Shown piece after piece: positions 1-6,838 of a stretch of DNA of 8,271 nt (its first letter is position 1; every line of letters begins with the position of its first letter). A program made the translations under genes and the position numbers. The stretch spans positions 1 to 8,271 of the forward strand of contig CANGWT010000067.1 in the NCBI GenBank assembly GCA_947457745.1. Direction: 5' to 3'. This DNA is from Burkholderiaceae bacterium (GTDB taxonomy: Bacteria; Pseudomonadota; Gammaproteobacteria; Burkholderiales; Burkholderiaceae). The notes beneath the pieces are model-generated. The model ran no database searches, was not told where the DNA came from, and saw nothing but the letters and a program-made list of their open reading frames with translations.

Positions 1-47
1 GAAAGAAGGCCGGTAATCAGAATTTTTTTGCCAGCGAGAAAGCCCAT
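1..47 (-). CDS. fabI: Enoyl-ACP reductase FabI, N-terminal fragment cut by the window edge
   Basis: The minus strand from the ATG at 47-45 reads MGFLAGKKILITGLL and then leaves the window. This matches the N-terminus of FabI (family consensus MGFLxGKxILxTG), including the start of the Gly-rich NAD(H)-binding region of the short-chain dehydrogenase fold. FabI is the cytoplasmic NADH-dependent enoyl-[acyl-carrier-protein] reductase that completes each elongation cycle of fatty acid synthesis. A Shine-Dalgarno sequence AAAGGA lies at 60-55, a normal distance before the ATG, which supports the start. The gene is divergent from yejA and shares a short intergenic space with it. Only 15 full codons are visible, so the identity rests on that short but characteristic stretch. 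Confidence 0.85.
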   Translation of the reverse strand, partial: MGFLAGKKILITGLL

Positions 48-81
48 ATAGTGTCCTTTGCTTCAAATATGATTTGCTATC

Positions 82-87
82 TACAAT
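82..87 (+). promoter_or_regulatory. Candidate -10 box for the yejABEF operon
   Basis: TACAAT at 82-87 matches five of six bases of the sigma70 -10 consensus. A weak -35-like TTGCTT lies 18 bases upstream at 58-63, with only the TTG matching. Transcription would begin around 93-95, only a few bases before the yejA start, so the message would be nearly leaderless. This agrees with the lack of a Shine-Dalgarno sequence before yejA. A second -10-like TATAGT at 47-52 has no convincing -35. The call rests on pattern alone. Confidence 0.25.
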
Positions 88-97
88 TGTTGCATAT

Positions 98-1969
98 ATG
101 CCCATGTTCTCCGCCATCCGCCTAATCCTCACTTTGCCGCTCTTAGCCCTTCTGGCTGGGGTGGTGCTTAATTCGGCTCATGGTGCGCAGGGGATCGCTC
201 AATACGGTAAACCTAAATACGCTGATGGATTTAGCCATTTTGAATACGTTAATCCCCAGGCACCCAGGGGTGGCACTTTAACTTTGCCTAACCCCGATCG
301 CCGTACGAGCTTTGATAAATTCAATCCATTTACGCTGCGTGGGGTGACTGCGCCCGGTATTGCTCAGCTGATGTTTGAGTCTTTAGCGGTAGGTAGTGCG
401 GATGAGGTCTCTAGTGCCTATGGTTTGATTGCGGAAGATATTGCAGTGGCGCCCGACAGGATGTCGGTGCTGTTTCGGATTCGTCCTGAGGCAAAGTTTT
501 CAGATGGCAATGCTATTTTGGCTAGCGATGTAAAGCACAGCTTCGATACCTTAATGAGCTCACTTGCCAATCCACAATTTAAAACGGTGTATGCCGATGT
601 GAAGCAGGCAGTAGTCGTGTCAGATCGCGTGATCCGCTTCGACTTCAAGAACCGCAATCCTGAATTACCGGTGATGGTGGGAACTTTGCCTGTGTTCTCT
701 CGCAACTGGGGTAAGAAACCCGATGGCACCATTACCCCATTTGATAAGTTGACTTTTGAGCACCCGATAGCAAGTGGCCCGTATGTAATTGAGTCTTATA
801 AAGCTGGCAAGACCATGATCTTTAAGCGTAACCCCAGCTACTGGGCTGATCAAGGTGGTAAGCCACTCAATGTCCGTGTCGGTTTTTACAACTTTGATCG
901 CGTGAACTATAAACTCTATAGCGATGACGCTGTTCGTCTAGAAGCCTTTAAGGCGGGGGAGTTTGACGCATTGGTGGAGTACCGCGCGAAGAATTGGGCT
1001 AAGAGTTATGTGGGTCCCAGATTTAATGATGGCACCTTAGAGAAGAAAGCCTTTCTAAATCACAATGGCGCAGGCATGCAAGGTTTTGCAATGAATGTAC
1101 GTCGACCAATTTTTCAGGATCCACGTGTGCGACAAGCTTTAGGTTATGCCCTTGACTTTGAGTGGTTAAACCGCCAACTCTTCTTTGAGCAATACAGTCG
1201 CATTAATAGTTACTTTACAAATAGTGATCTGAGTGCCAATTTTGATGGCCCTCGTAAGCCCACTGAAGCGGAATTGAAATTACTGAAGCCCCTGAAAGCG
1301 CAATACCCTAAATGGGTGCCTGATGCCGTCTTTGATGCAATGCCGGCCGCACCCTCAACTGCTTCGCCCGATAGCTTGCGCCAGAACTTGCGCAAAGCAC
1401 GTGATTTATTGGCTCAGGCTGGTTGGCAATACCGCGATGGTGCCTTGCGTAATATGCAGGGTGAGCCTTTTCGATTTGAAATGGTTGAGGATGGCCCATT
1501 TTTCTTGAGAGTGATTTCATCTTACGTTCGCAATTTGGAGAAGTTGGGTATTCAGGTGGATATTCGGACCAGTGACTTTGCTTTACATCAGAAACGCATG
1601 GATGAATACGATTTCGACATGACGACCATTCGTTTCCCTGATTCACAAAGTCCTGGCAACGAATTGTGGGATCGCTTTGGTAGTCAGGCCGCAAAAGAAA
1701 AAGGCTCTGACAATGTGATTGGAGTCCAATCCCCTGTGGTTGATGCTTTAGTGGATGCAGTTGTCAAAGCTCAAACGCGTGAAGAGTTGCGTGCAGCCAC
1801 CAGAGCTTTAGATCGAGTTCTTTGGAATAGTTACTACGTTATTCCTCAGTGGTACAACCCGACACACCGAATCGCGTATCGTAAGGAGATGCGCTATCCA
1901 GAACCACCTCTGTATTACACCGCTGAATCTTGGATTCTGCTCAATTGGTGGAAAGAGGGGGCGCGCTAA
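98..1969 (+). CDS. yejA: Periplasmic oligopeptide/microcin C-type substrate-binding protein YejA
   Basis: This is the extracellular solute-binding protein (SBP_bac_5 family, YejA branch) of an ABC peptide importer. It captures peptides in the periplasm and delivers them to YejBE. The chosen start gives 623 residues, close to the roughly 600 of E. coli YejA. Residues 1-29 form a Sec signal peptide: Arg8, a Leu-rich core from about 9 to 24, and likely cleavage after AHG at 27-29. No lipobox Cys is present, so it is a soluble protein. YejA hallmarks follow: YGKPKYADGFSHFEYVNP, APRGG, YGLIAEDI, and the RPEAKFSDG stretch that is typical of peptide-binding SBPs. The ATG at 98 is chosen because it puts a short basic n-region before the hydrophobic core. 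The ATG at 104 is nearly as good, and neither has a Shine-Dalgarno sequence. An in-frame TTG at 74 would lengthen the n-region without reason. The stop overlaps the yejB start (TAATG). Confidence 0.92.
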   Translation: MPMFSAIRLILTLPLLALLAGVVLNSAHGAQGIAQYGKPKYADGFSHFEYVNPQAPRGGTLTLPNPDRRTSFDKFNPFTLRGVTAPGIAQLMFESLAVGSADEVSSAYGLIAEDIAVAPDRMSVLFRIRPEAKFSDGNAILASDVKHSFDTLMSSLANPQFKTVYADVKQAVVVSDRVIRFDFKNRNPELPVMVGTLPVFSRNWGKKPDGTITPFDKLTFEHPIASGPYVIESYKAGKTMIFKRNPSYWADQGGKPLNVRVGFYNFDRVNYKLYSDDAVRLEAFKAGEFDALVEYRAKNWAKSYVGPRFNDGTLEKKAFLNHNGAGMQGFAMNVRRPIFQDPRVRQALGYALDFEWLNRQLFFEQYSRINSYFTNSDLSANFDGPRKPTEAELKLLKPLKAQYPKWVPDAVFDAMPAAPSTASPDSLRQNLRKARDLLAQAGWQYRDGALRNMQGEPFRFEMVEDGPFFLRVISSYVRNLEKLGIQVDIRTSDFALHQKRMDEYDFDMTTIRFPDSQSPGNELWDRFGSQAAKEKGSDNVIGVQSPVVDALVDAVVKAQTREELRAATRALDRVLWNSYYVIPQWYNPTHRIAYRKEMRYPEPPLYYTAESWILLNWWKEGAR

Positions 1970-3045
1970 TGCAGGGGCAAATGTGGTCATATATTTTCAA
2001 GCGCGTGCTCTTGATGATTCCTACCTTGTTAGGTGTTTTGACTCTGACTTTTGCTGTGGTGCAATTTGTTCCGGGTGGCCCAGTTGAGCAACTGATGCTA
2101 GAGCTCAAAGGTAAGGGCGATGCAGCTGTGAGTGGAGCGGAGTCTTCTGGTGGTGGTAGCAACTATCGCGGCCGCCAAGGAGTGGATGCGGAGCGCTTAG
2201 CTGAGGTGAAGGCTTTATATGGTTTTGATAAGCCGCCAGTAGAGCGCTATTTCATGATGCTTAAGCGTTTTGCGCAATTTGATTTGGGCCAGAGCTACTA
2301 CCAACACCAAAGTGTTTGGCAGTTGGTGGTTTCTAAATTACCTGTGTCTATCAGCATTGGTTTATGGACCTTCTTTCTCACGTATTTAGTATCGATACCC
2401 TTAGGTATAGCTAAGGCAGTCAGAGATGGATCTCGCTTTGATGCAGTGACGAGTACGATGATTCTGGTGGGCTATGCTATTCCAGGTTTTGTGTTGGGCG
2501 TTCTTTTGCTCGTCATTTTTGGGGGCGGTAGTTTCTTGCAGATATTCCCCTTACGTGGTCTCACTTCAGATAACTGGAGTGAGCTCAGCATGATGGGCAA
2601 GGTAATGGATTATTTATGGCATTTAGTTTTGCCAATTACCGCTTCAGTTTTAGGTAGCTTTGCCGTGATCACTATGCTGACTAAAAACTCCTTCTTAGAG
2701 GAGATCCGTAAACAGTATGTATTGACTGCGAGAGCCAAAGGTCTCACCGAGAAACAAGTTCTGTGGAAGCATGTGTTCCGCAATGCGCTCCTGCCCTTAG
2801 TGACTGGATTTCCAGCGGCGTTTATTGGCGCCTTTTTTACGGGCTCGTTACTGATCGAAACCTTATTTTCTTTAGATGGGCTTGGCTTACTTTCCTATGA
2901 GTCCGTCATGCGACGTGACTACCCAGTAGTTTTCGGAACACTCTATCTCTTTACACTGATTGGCTTGTTTACCAAGTTGATTTCGGATCTCTGCTATGTC
3001 TACATTGACCCGCGTATCCAATTTGGTGCGGGAGGTGGCTCATGA
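1969..3045 (+). CDS. yejB: Peptide ABC transporter inner-membrane permease YejB
   Basis: This is the first of two integral membrane subunits of the importer (binding-protein-dependent permease, DppB/OppB-like), 358 residues against about 364 in E. coli YejB. An N-terminal membrane segment (about 8-33, KRVLLMIPTLLGVLTLTFAV) is followed by PGGPVEQ and the YejB-specific periplasmic stretch with SNYRGRQGVD near 64-73. Further membrane segments lie at about 128-150, 163-186, 216-238, 278-300 and 320-342. The EAA loop that docks on the ATPase reads ARAKGLTEKQVLWKHVFRNA at 254-273. The start at 1969 is preferred because AGAGGGG at 1954-1960 sits eight bases before it and because it overlaps the yejA stop. 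A second ATG at 1981 has AGGGG only three bases upstream, too close. The 3' end overlaps yejE by four bases (ATGA). Confidence 0.93.
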   Translation: MQGQMWSYIFKRVLLMIPTLLGVLTLTFAVVQFVPGGPVEQLMLELKGKGDAAVSGAESSGGGSNYRGRQGVDAERLAEVKALYGFDKPPVERYFMMLKRFAQFDLGQSYYQHQSVWQLVVSKLPVSISIGLWTFFLTYLVSIPLGIAKAVRDGSRFDAVTSTMILVGYAIPGFVLGVLLLVIFGGGSFLQIFPLRGLTSDNWSELSMMGKVMDYLWHLVLPITASVLGSFAVITMLTKNSFLEEIRKQYVLTARAKGLTEKQVLWKHVFRNALLPLVTGFPAAFIGAFFTGSLLIETLFSLDGLGLLSYESVMRRDYPVVFGTLYLFTLIGLFTKLISDLCYVYIDPRIQFGAGGGS

Positions 3046-4067
3046 GTCGCTGGCATCGATTTAAAAATAGTCGCATGGGTTACGCCAGCCTTTGGATCTT
3101 CATGATCCTATTTGGTCTCTCCATGGGCGCAGAGCTGATTGCGAATGACAAACCCCTCCTTATTCGCTACGAAGGAAAATTGTATTTTCCAATTGTGAAG
3201 TCACAACCAGAAAGAGTGTTTGGTGGTGACTTTGCGACGCCAACTGATTTTTTAGATCCGGATATTCGTCACAACATTACTAGTAATGGTAATTGGGCAA
3301 TTTATCCGCCAATCCCCTATAGCTATGAAACGCTCAATTATTTCTCAAAAGCGCCTAATCCTGCACCACCATCGTTTGATAACTGGTTAGGTACTGATGA
3401 TCGTGGACGTGATGTCTTATCTCGTTTAATTTATGGCTTTCGTCTATCGATTTTGTTTGGCTTGGCGCTCACCATTGTTGGCGTAAGCGTGGGCATCATC
3501 ACCGGCTCTTTAATGGGATTCTTTGGCGGTAAGTTTGATCTGGTTTCTCAGCGTTTAATTGAGATTTGGTCGGCGATGCCAGAGCTATATTTACTCATCA
3601 TCTTTGCCTCCATCTTTAACCCGAGCATTTGGCTCCTGATTATTTTGCTAGCAGCATTTGGTTGGATGGGTTTATCTGATTATGTGCGTGCAGAGTTTTT
3701 CCGTAATCGCGCATTAGAGTATGTTCGCGCAGCCCGAGCATTGGGCTTAACAAATCTTCAAATCATGCGCCGTCATATCTTGCCGAATAGTTTGACGCCC
3801 ATCATTACCTTTCTACCCTTCAGAATGAGTGCAGCGATTTTGTCACTCACCAGTTTAGATTTCTTGGGTTTGGGTGTGCCACCAGGAACGCCGAGTCTTG
3901 GTGAATTACTCTCTCAAGGAAAAAGTAATTTAGATGCGTGGTGGATTTCACTATCAACCTTTGTTGTTTTGGTAGCGACCTTACTCTTACTCACTTTTAT
4001 GGGTGAGGCCTTACGCGACGCCTTTGATTCTCGTAAGTCAGGCGCGATGAGTGGAGTTCGCTCATGA
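3042..4067 (+). CDS. yejE: Peptide ABC transporter inner-membrane permease YejE
   Basis: This is the second membrane subunit (DppC/OppC-like), which pairs with YejB to form the translocation pore. Its 341 residues match the usual length of YejE. An N-terminal membrane segment at about 14-33 is followed by a large periplasmic loop of about 80 residues. Then comes the diagnostic DppC-type motif LGTDDRGRDVLSRLIYGFR at 117-135. Membrane segments lie at about 136-161, 182-212, 251-276 and 302-320. The EAA loop reads RAARALGLTNLQIMRRHILP at 229-248. The start overlaps the yejB stop (ATGA), with a strong Shine-Dalgarno GGAGGTGG at 3031-3038. The 3' end overlaps yejF in the same way. No defect is visible. 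Confidence 0.93.
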   Translation: MSRWHRFKNSRMGYASLWIFMILFGLSMGAELIANDKPLLIRYEGKLYFPIVKSQPERVFGGDFATPTDFLDPDIRHNITSNGNWAIYPPIPYSYETLNYFSKAPNPAPPSFDNWLGTDDRGRDVLSRLIYGFRLSILFGLALTIVGVSVGIITGSLMGFFGGKFDLVSQRLIEIWSAMPELYLLIIFASIFNPSIWLLIILLAAFGWMGLSDYVRAEFFRNRALEYVRAARALGLTNLQIMRRHILPNSLTPIITFLPFRMSAAILSLTSLDFLGLGVPPGTPSLGELLSQGKSNLDAWWISLSTFVVLVATLLLLTFMGEALRDAFDSRKSGAMSGVRS

Positions 4068-5731
4068 GTTCCGTGAAAAGTGCAGATCCACTCCTGCGCT
4101 ATGAAGATTTCTCAATTTCTTTTGGTTCGGGTCGGCGTGAAAAATTTGCCGTGAGCCATCTTGATCTAGAGATTGGGGTGGGTGAGCGCGTTGCCCTAGT
4201 TGGAGAGTCTGGTTCTGGCAAGACGCTGACTGCCTTAGCGCCACTTCGTCTTGAGCCAGAGGGCGCAAAAACATCCGGTCGAATTTTGTGGAGTGGCAAG
4301 AGCGCAGATGCAAGTAATCCGTTATTAAATTTACTGGATCTACCAATACAAGCTATTCGTGAAATTCGTGGCCGTGAGATTGCCATGGTCTTTCAGGAGC
4401 CGATGACTGCGCTCAATCCTTTGTTTACTATCGGCAATCAAATTGTTGAGGCAGTGCAGATATATGAACCATTGATCTCTAAGGCCGATGGGATTTCTGC
4501 TGCAATTGAGTTACTCAAGAAAACCGGCATTCCTGAGCCAGAGAAACGCTTTTATTCTTATCCTCACCAGTTATCAGGTGGGCAGCGTCAACGCGCGATG
4601 ATTGCCATGGCATTGGCGTGTAAGCCTAGATTACTTATTGCAGATGAGCCTACTACCGCTCTGGACGTTAGCTTGCGTTTGCAAATATTAGATTTGCTCA
4701 AAGAGTTACAGGAAGAGTCTAAGGATCATGGCGGCATGGCGATCCTTTTGATTACTCATGATCTCAATTTAGTTAAGCATTTTGCTCAGCGCGTTGCGGT
4801 TCTCAATCAGGGCAATCTGATGGAGGTGGGACCTACAAAGCAAGTCTTTGAGCATCCTGATAACGCGTATACAAAAGCTTTAGTTAATAGCGCGCCAGTC
4901 CGCGCTTTAGCGCCAGTAATGCCTTTGGCGCCAGTCTTATTGAAGACAGAGAATTTATCTGTTTCTTATCCAGGTACAGAGTCCACCTCTTGGTTTAAAA
5001 AATCTCCGCGCAGTCAAGTGCTGCGTAAGGTCGGCTTTGAGCTGAAGCAGGGGCAGACTATCGGCGTGATCGGGGAGTCTGGTTCAGGTAAGACCACCCT
5101 AGGTATGGCAGTCTTAGGTTTGCTGGGCGATTCTGCAGCAGAGATCACGGGCATAGTTGATGTACTTGGTAAGGATTGGCAAAAGTTAAAACCAGCAGAG
5201 CGCCGGGCTATGCGCTCTAGTTTGCAGGTGATTTTCCAAGATCCGTTTGGTTCGCTTTCCCCGCGCATGAATGTGATGCAAATTGTCTCAGAGGGTTTGG
5301 ATGTGCACTTTCCGAATTTGTCTGCAGCGGAGCGAGAGTCCCGCGTTCTCGATATTTTGCGAGAAGTGGGAATGGATCGTTCCGCTCTCACACGTTATCC
5401 CCATGAATTTTCTGGTGGTCAGAGGCAGCGCATTGCGATTGCTCGTGCTTTGATTTTGAAGCCGCAGATTTTGGTGTTGGATGAGCCAACTTCAGCATTA
5501 GATGTATCGATTCAAAAGCAGGTACTCTCTTTGCTGGCTGAGCTCCAGAAAAAATATAACTTGGCCTATTTGATGATTAGTCATGATCTGGCGGTTATCA
5601 GAGCCATGTCGCATGAGGTGATAGTGCTCAAAGCAGGCAAGGTGGTAGAGTTCGGTGACACCGAGACCCTCATTAAGTACCCTCGTCAGACTTACACCAA
5701 GGAGCTTTTTGCAGCTGCCGAGCTGAGCTAA
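4064..5731 (+). CDS. yejF: Peptide ABC transporter double ATP-binding protein YejF
   Basis: This cytoplasmic ATPase powers the YejBE pore. Two ABC domains are fused in one chain of 555 residues, the usual YejF layout (Opp/Dpp systems use two separate proteins). Domain 1 has Walker A GESGSGKT at 47-54, Q-loop Gln111, signature LSGGQRQR at 170-177, Walker B ending in Asp194-Glu195, and switch His232. Domain 2 has Walker A GESGSGKT at 337-344, Gln392, signature FSGGQRQR at 449-456, Asp473-Glu474 and His507. Both sites have all key residues and should hydrolyse ATP. An oligopeptide-transporter C-terminal stretch (AYTKALVNSAP, about 268-278) follows domain 1. The start overlaps the yejE stop (ATGA), with GGAG at 4053-4056. 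No clear intrinsic terminator follows. Confidence 0.94.
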   Translation: MSSVKSADPLLRYEDFSISFGSGRREKFAVSHLDLEIGVGERVALVGESGSGKTLTALAPLRLEPEGAKTSGRILWSGKSADASNPLLNLLDLPIQAIREIRGREIAMVFQEPMTALNPLFTIGNQIVEAVQIYEPLISKADGISAAIELLKKTGIPEPEKRFYSYPHQLSGGQRQRAMIAMALACKPRLLIADEPTTALDVSLRLQILDLLKELQEESKDHGGMAILLITHDLNLVKHFAQRVAVLNQGNLMEVGPTKQVFEHPDNAYTKALVNSAPVRALAPVMPLAPVLLKTENLSVSYPGTESTSWFKKSPRSQVLRKVGFELKQGQTIGVIGESGSGKTTLGMAVLGLLGDSAAEITGIVDVLGKDWQKLKPAERRAMRSSLQVIFQDPFGSLSPRMNVMQIVSEGLDVHFPNLSAAERESRVLDILREVGMDRSALTRYPHEFSGGQRQRIAIARALILKPQILVLDEPTSALDVSIQKQVLSLLAELQKKYNLAYLMISHDLAVIRAMSHEVIVLKAGKVVEFGDTETLIKYPRQTYTKELFAAAELS

Positions 5732-5734
5732 GAC

Positions 5735-5748
5735 CTTGGTTAAATAGG
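5735..5748 (+). repeat. Direct repeat copy 1, just after yejF
   Basis: CTTGGTTAAATAGG here is identical to 5834-5847, 99 bases further on. The similarity extends upstream: GAGCTA at 5725-5730, which runs into the yejF stop codon, also precedes copy 2 as GAGCTA at 5825-5830. The linker is four bases here and three there. The whole unit is thus about 24 bases with one indel. The sequence after the repeats differs, so this is not a simple tandem duplication. Confidence 0.6.
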
Positions 5749-5820
5749 CTCTAGAAGGCGCTAAAGTGGTGCATTTAAGCCCCATAATGGTAAATATACT
5801 ATTGAAAACAAAGAGTTATC

Positions 5821-5838
5821 CCAAGAGCTAGCACTTGG
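5821..5838. promoter_or_regulatory. Eighteen-base near-palindrome, possible operator for the NlpC/P60 gene
   Basis: CCAAG-A-GCTAGC-A-CTTGG is symmetric except for the A/A pair at 5826 and 5833. It covers the first four bases of the candidate -35 box (5835-5840). A dimeric regulator bound here could block RNA polymerase. It lacks the following T run of an intrinsic terminator, so a DNA-binding site is more likely than a terminator. The regulator is unknown. Confidence 0.35.
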
Positions 5839-5847
5839 TTAAATAGG
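5834..5847 (+). repeat. Direct repeat copy 2, upstream of the NlpC/P60 gene
   Basis: This is the second copy of CTTGGTTAAATAGG, preceded by GAGCTAGCA. It contains the candidate -35 box and half of the 18-base palindrome, whereas copy 1 has neither a matching -10 nor the palindrome. GGTCTT at 5846-5851 is the reverse complement of AAGACC at 5730-5735 next to copy 1, so the 122-base interval also has six-base inverted ends. Confidence 0.6.
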
Positions 5848-5863
5848 TCTTCTTTGTTAGAAT
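5835..5863 (+). promoter_or_regulatory. Candidate sigma70 promoter with extended -10, leaderless start for the NlpC/P60 gene
   Basis: The -35 TTGGTT is at 5835-5840, followed by a 17-base spacer and -10 TAGAAT at 5858-5863. TG at 5855-5856 completes an extended -10 (TGnTAnnnT). Five of six -10 bases and three of six -35 bases match consensus, with ideal spacing. The expected start site is about 5869-5871, on the tandem ATG codons at 5867 and 5870, so the message would have no leader. An alternative -10, TATACT at 5795-5800, has no good -35. Confidence 0.45.
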
Positions 5864-5866
5864 GAA

Positions 5867-6553
5867 ATGATGTCCCTCAAAAAAGACCTCCTGCAAGCGC
5901 TTGTTAAGCAATTGCCCTTCGTTGCGCTGATTGCAATCACATTGGCCGCCCATCCTGTGCGGGCTGCAGACGCTGTTGCAGATGCCGCAAAAGATATGCC
6001 CGCAGAAATTATTAAAGAGATCCCCAAAGAAACCATGTTTCAGGCAGGTATGTCTTACTTCGCTCGCGTTTCAGATCGCTTGGCAGACTCCGTTACCGGC
6101 AAATCGGAGGAATTAATTAACCGCGCTATGGAAGTGATTGGCGTGCGTTATCGCTGGGATGCAGAGTTGCCGCAATCTGGTTTGGATGGCAGTAGTTTTG
6201 TTGGTTATGTTTTTAAGGACAAATTAGGTTTTTTATTGCCACGTAAATCTACTCAAATGAGTCGTGTTGGTAAACCTATTAACCGTGAAGAATTGCAGCC
6301 TGGTGATTTAGTATTTTTCAACACCATGCGTTTAACTTTCTCTCATGTCGGCATATATGTTGGCGACAATAAATTTATCCACTCTCCATCTAAAGGTACC
6401 AGCGTTCGCGTAGACGATCTTGGCAGCCTCTACTGGGATAAACGCTTTGATGGCGCTCGCCGGCTAGATGGTAGTGATAACTTGGGCGATGCAGAGCGTC
6501 AAGAGTTGCTTAATGAAGTAAATAAGCTCAAGCGCAAGTCTCGTAGCCTTTGA
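5867..6553 (+). CDS. Secreted NlpC/P60 (C40-type) family protein lacking the catalytic cysteine
   Basis: NlpC/P60 proteins are usually cell-wall endopeptidases that cut peptide stems of peptidoglycan. This one has 228 residues: a signal peptide (about 1-33, ending VRA-A), a variable helical stretch, the NlpC/P60 domain at about 82-200, and a charged tail with a short helix rich in Lys and Glu. Family landmarks are clear: RYRW at 94-97, FVGYVF at 111-116, LPR at 124-126, LQPGDLVFFNT at 143-153, SHVGIYVG at 159-166 with His160, FIHSPSKG at 170-177 with His172, and the GARRL end. The nucleophile motif, normally DCSGF, reads D107-G108-S109-S110-F111, so the Cys is a Gly (codon GGC) and the next Gly is a Ser. 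The YRxGG motif is also altered (WDAE). It is probably inactive as a Cys peptidase and may bind peptidoglycan or regulate another enzyme. There is no Shine-Dalgarno sequence; ATG 5867 and ATG 5870 are equally possible starts. Confidence 0.85.
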   Translation: MMSLKKDLLQALVKQLPFVALIAITLAAHPVRAADAVADAAKDMPAEIIKEIPKETMFQAGMSYFARVSDRLADSVTGKSEELINRAMEVIGVRYRWDAELPQSGLDGSSFVGYVFKDKLGFLLPRKSTQMSRVGKPINREELQPGDLVFFNTMRLTFSHVGIYVGDNKFIHSPSKGTSVRVDDLGSLYWDKRFDGARRLDGSDNLGDAERQELLNEVNKLKRKSRSL

Positions 6554-6565
6554 TTTTATATCTAG

Positions 6566-6838
6566 CTAGGCGAGTGTATGCTCCCTTAGCCATTCCTTTA
6601 GCGCTAAATCAATCCTAGTTTGCCATCCTGATCCGGATGCTTTAAATGCTTCGACTACGTCGCTAGATAAGCGAATGGTTGTTGAGACTTTCGTTGGTAA
6701 AACTTGAGCGCCTCTTAGTTTGCGAGAGGTTAATTTAGCTTGCAGTGACTCTGGTAAATCTTTAAATTTTTTTGACTTTCTAAGCTCTTCAGCTGACCAC
6801 TCGAAGTTTTCGCCATTAATTTTGGATTTGTTTTTCAT
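6566..6838 (-). CDS. brnA: BrnA-type antitoxin (DUF4415 / ribbon-helix-helix family)
   Basis: This is a 90-residue protein of the BrnA antitoxin family. The diagnostic C-terminal half reads STTIRLSSDVVEAFKASGSG at 52-71, followed by WQTRIDLALKEWLREH at 72-87. This is the DNA-binding ribbon-helix-helix strand and helices that form a dimer and repress the operon. The N-terminal part (MKNKSKINGENFEWSAEELR) would contact the toxin. The start at 6838 is chosen because GGGAG lies at 6853-6849, ten bases upstream, and because BrnA normally overlaps the end of brnT, here by 23 bases. The frame stays open back to 6931, but that extension only reads brnT codons out of frame. The gene converges on the NlpC/P60 gene with 12 bases between stops. 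It appears intact, although its partner toxin is broken. Confidence 0.82.
   Translation of the reverse strand: MKNKSKINGENFEWSAEELRKSKKFKDLPESLQAKLTSRKLRGAQVLPTKVSTTIRLSSDVVEAFKASGSGWQTRIDLALKEWLREHTLA

Noticed and set aside
1308..1694. Minus-strand open frame of 128 codons inside yejA
   Set aside because: It is opposite the well-conserved binding-protein sequence, has no ribosome site and no recognisable domain.
5732..5866. Intrinsic terminator after yejF
   Set aside because: I looked for a GC-rich stem followed by T residues on the plus strand. The 18-base palindrome at 5821-5838 is followed by TTAAATAGG, not a T run, and no other stem is convincing. Termination may be Rho-dependent, or transcription may read through.
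6554..6575. CTAGCTAG palindrome between the convergent NlpC/P60 and brnA stops as a bidirectional terminator
   Set aside because: An eight-base self-complementary stretch has no room for a loop and no T tail, so it is probably chance.
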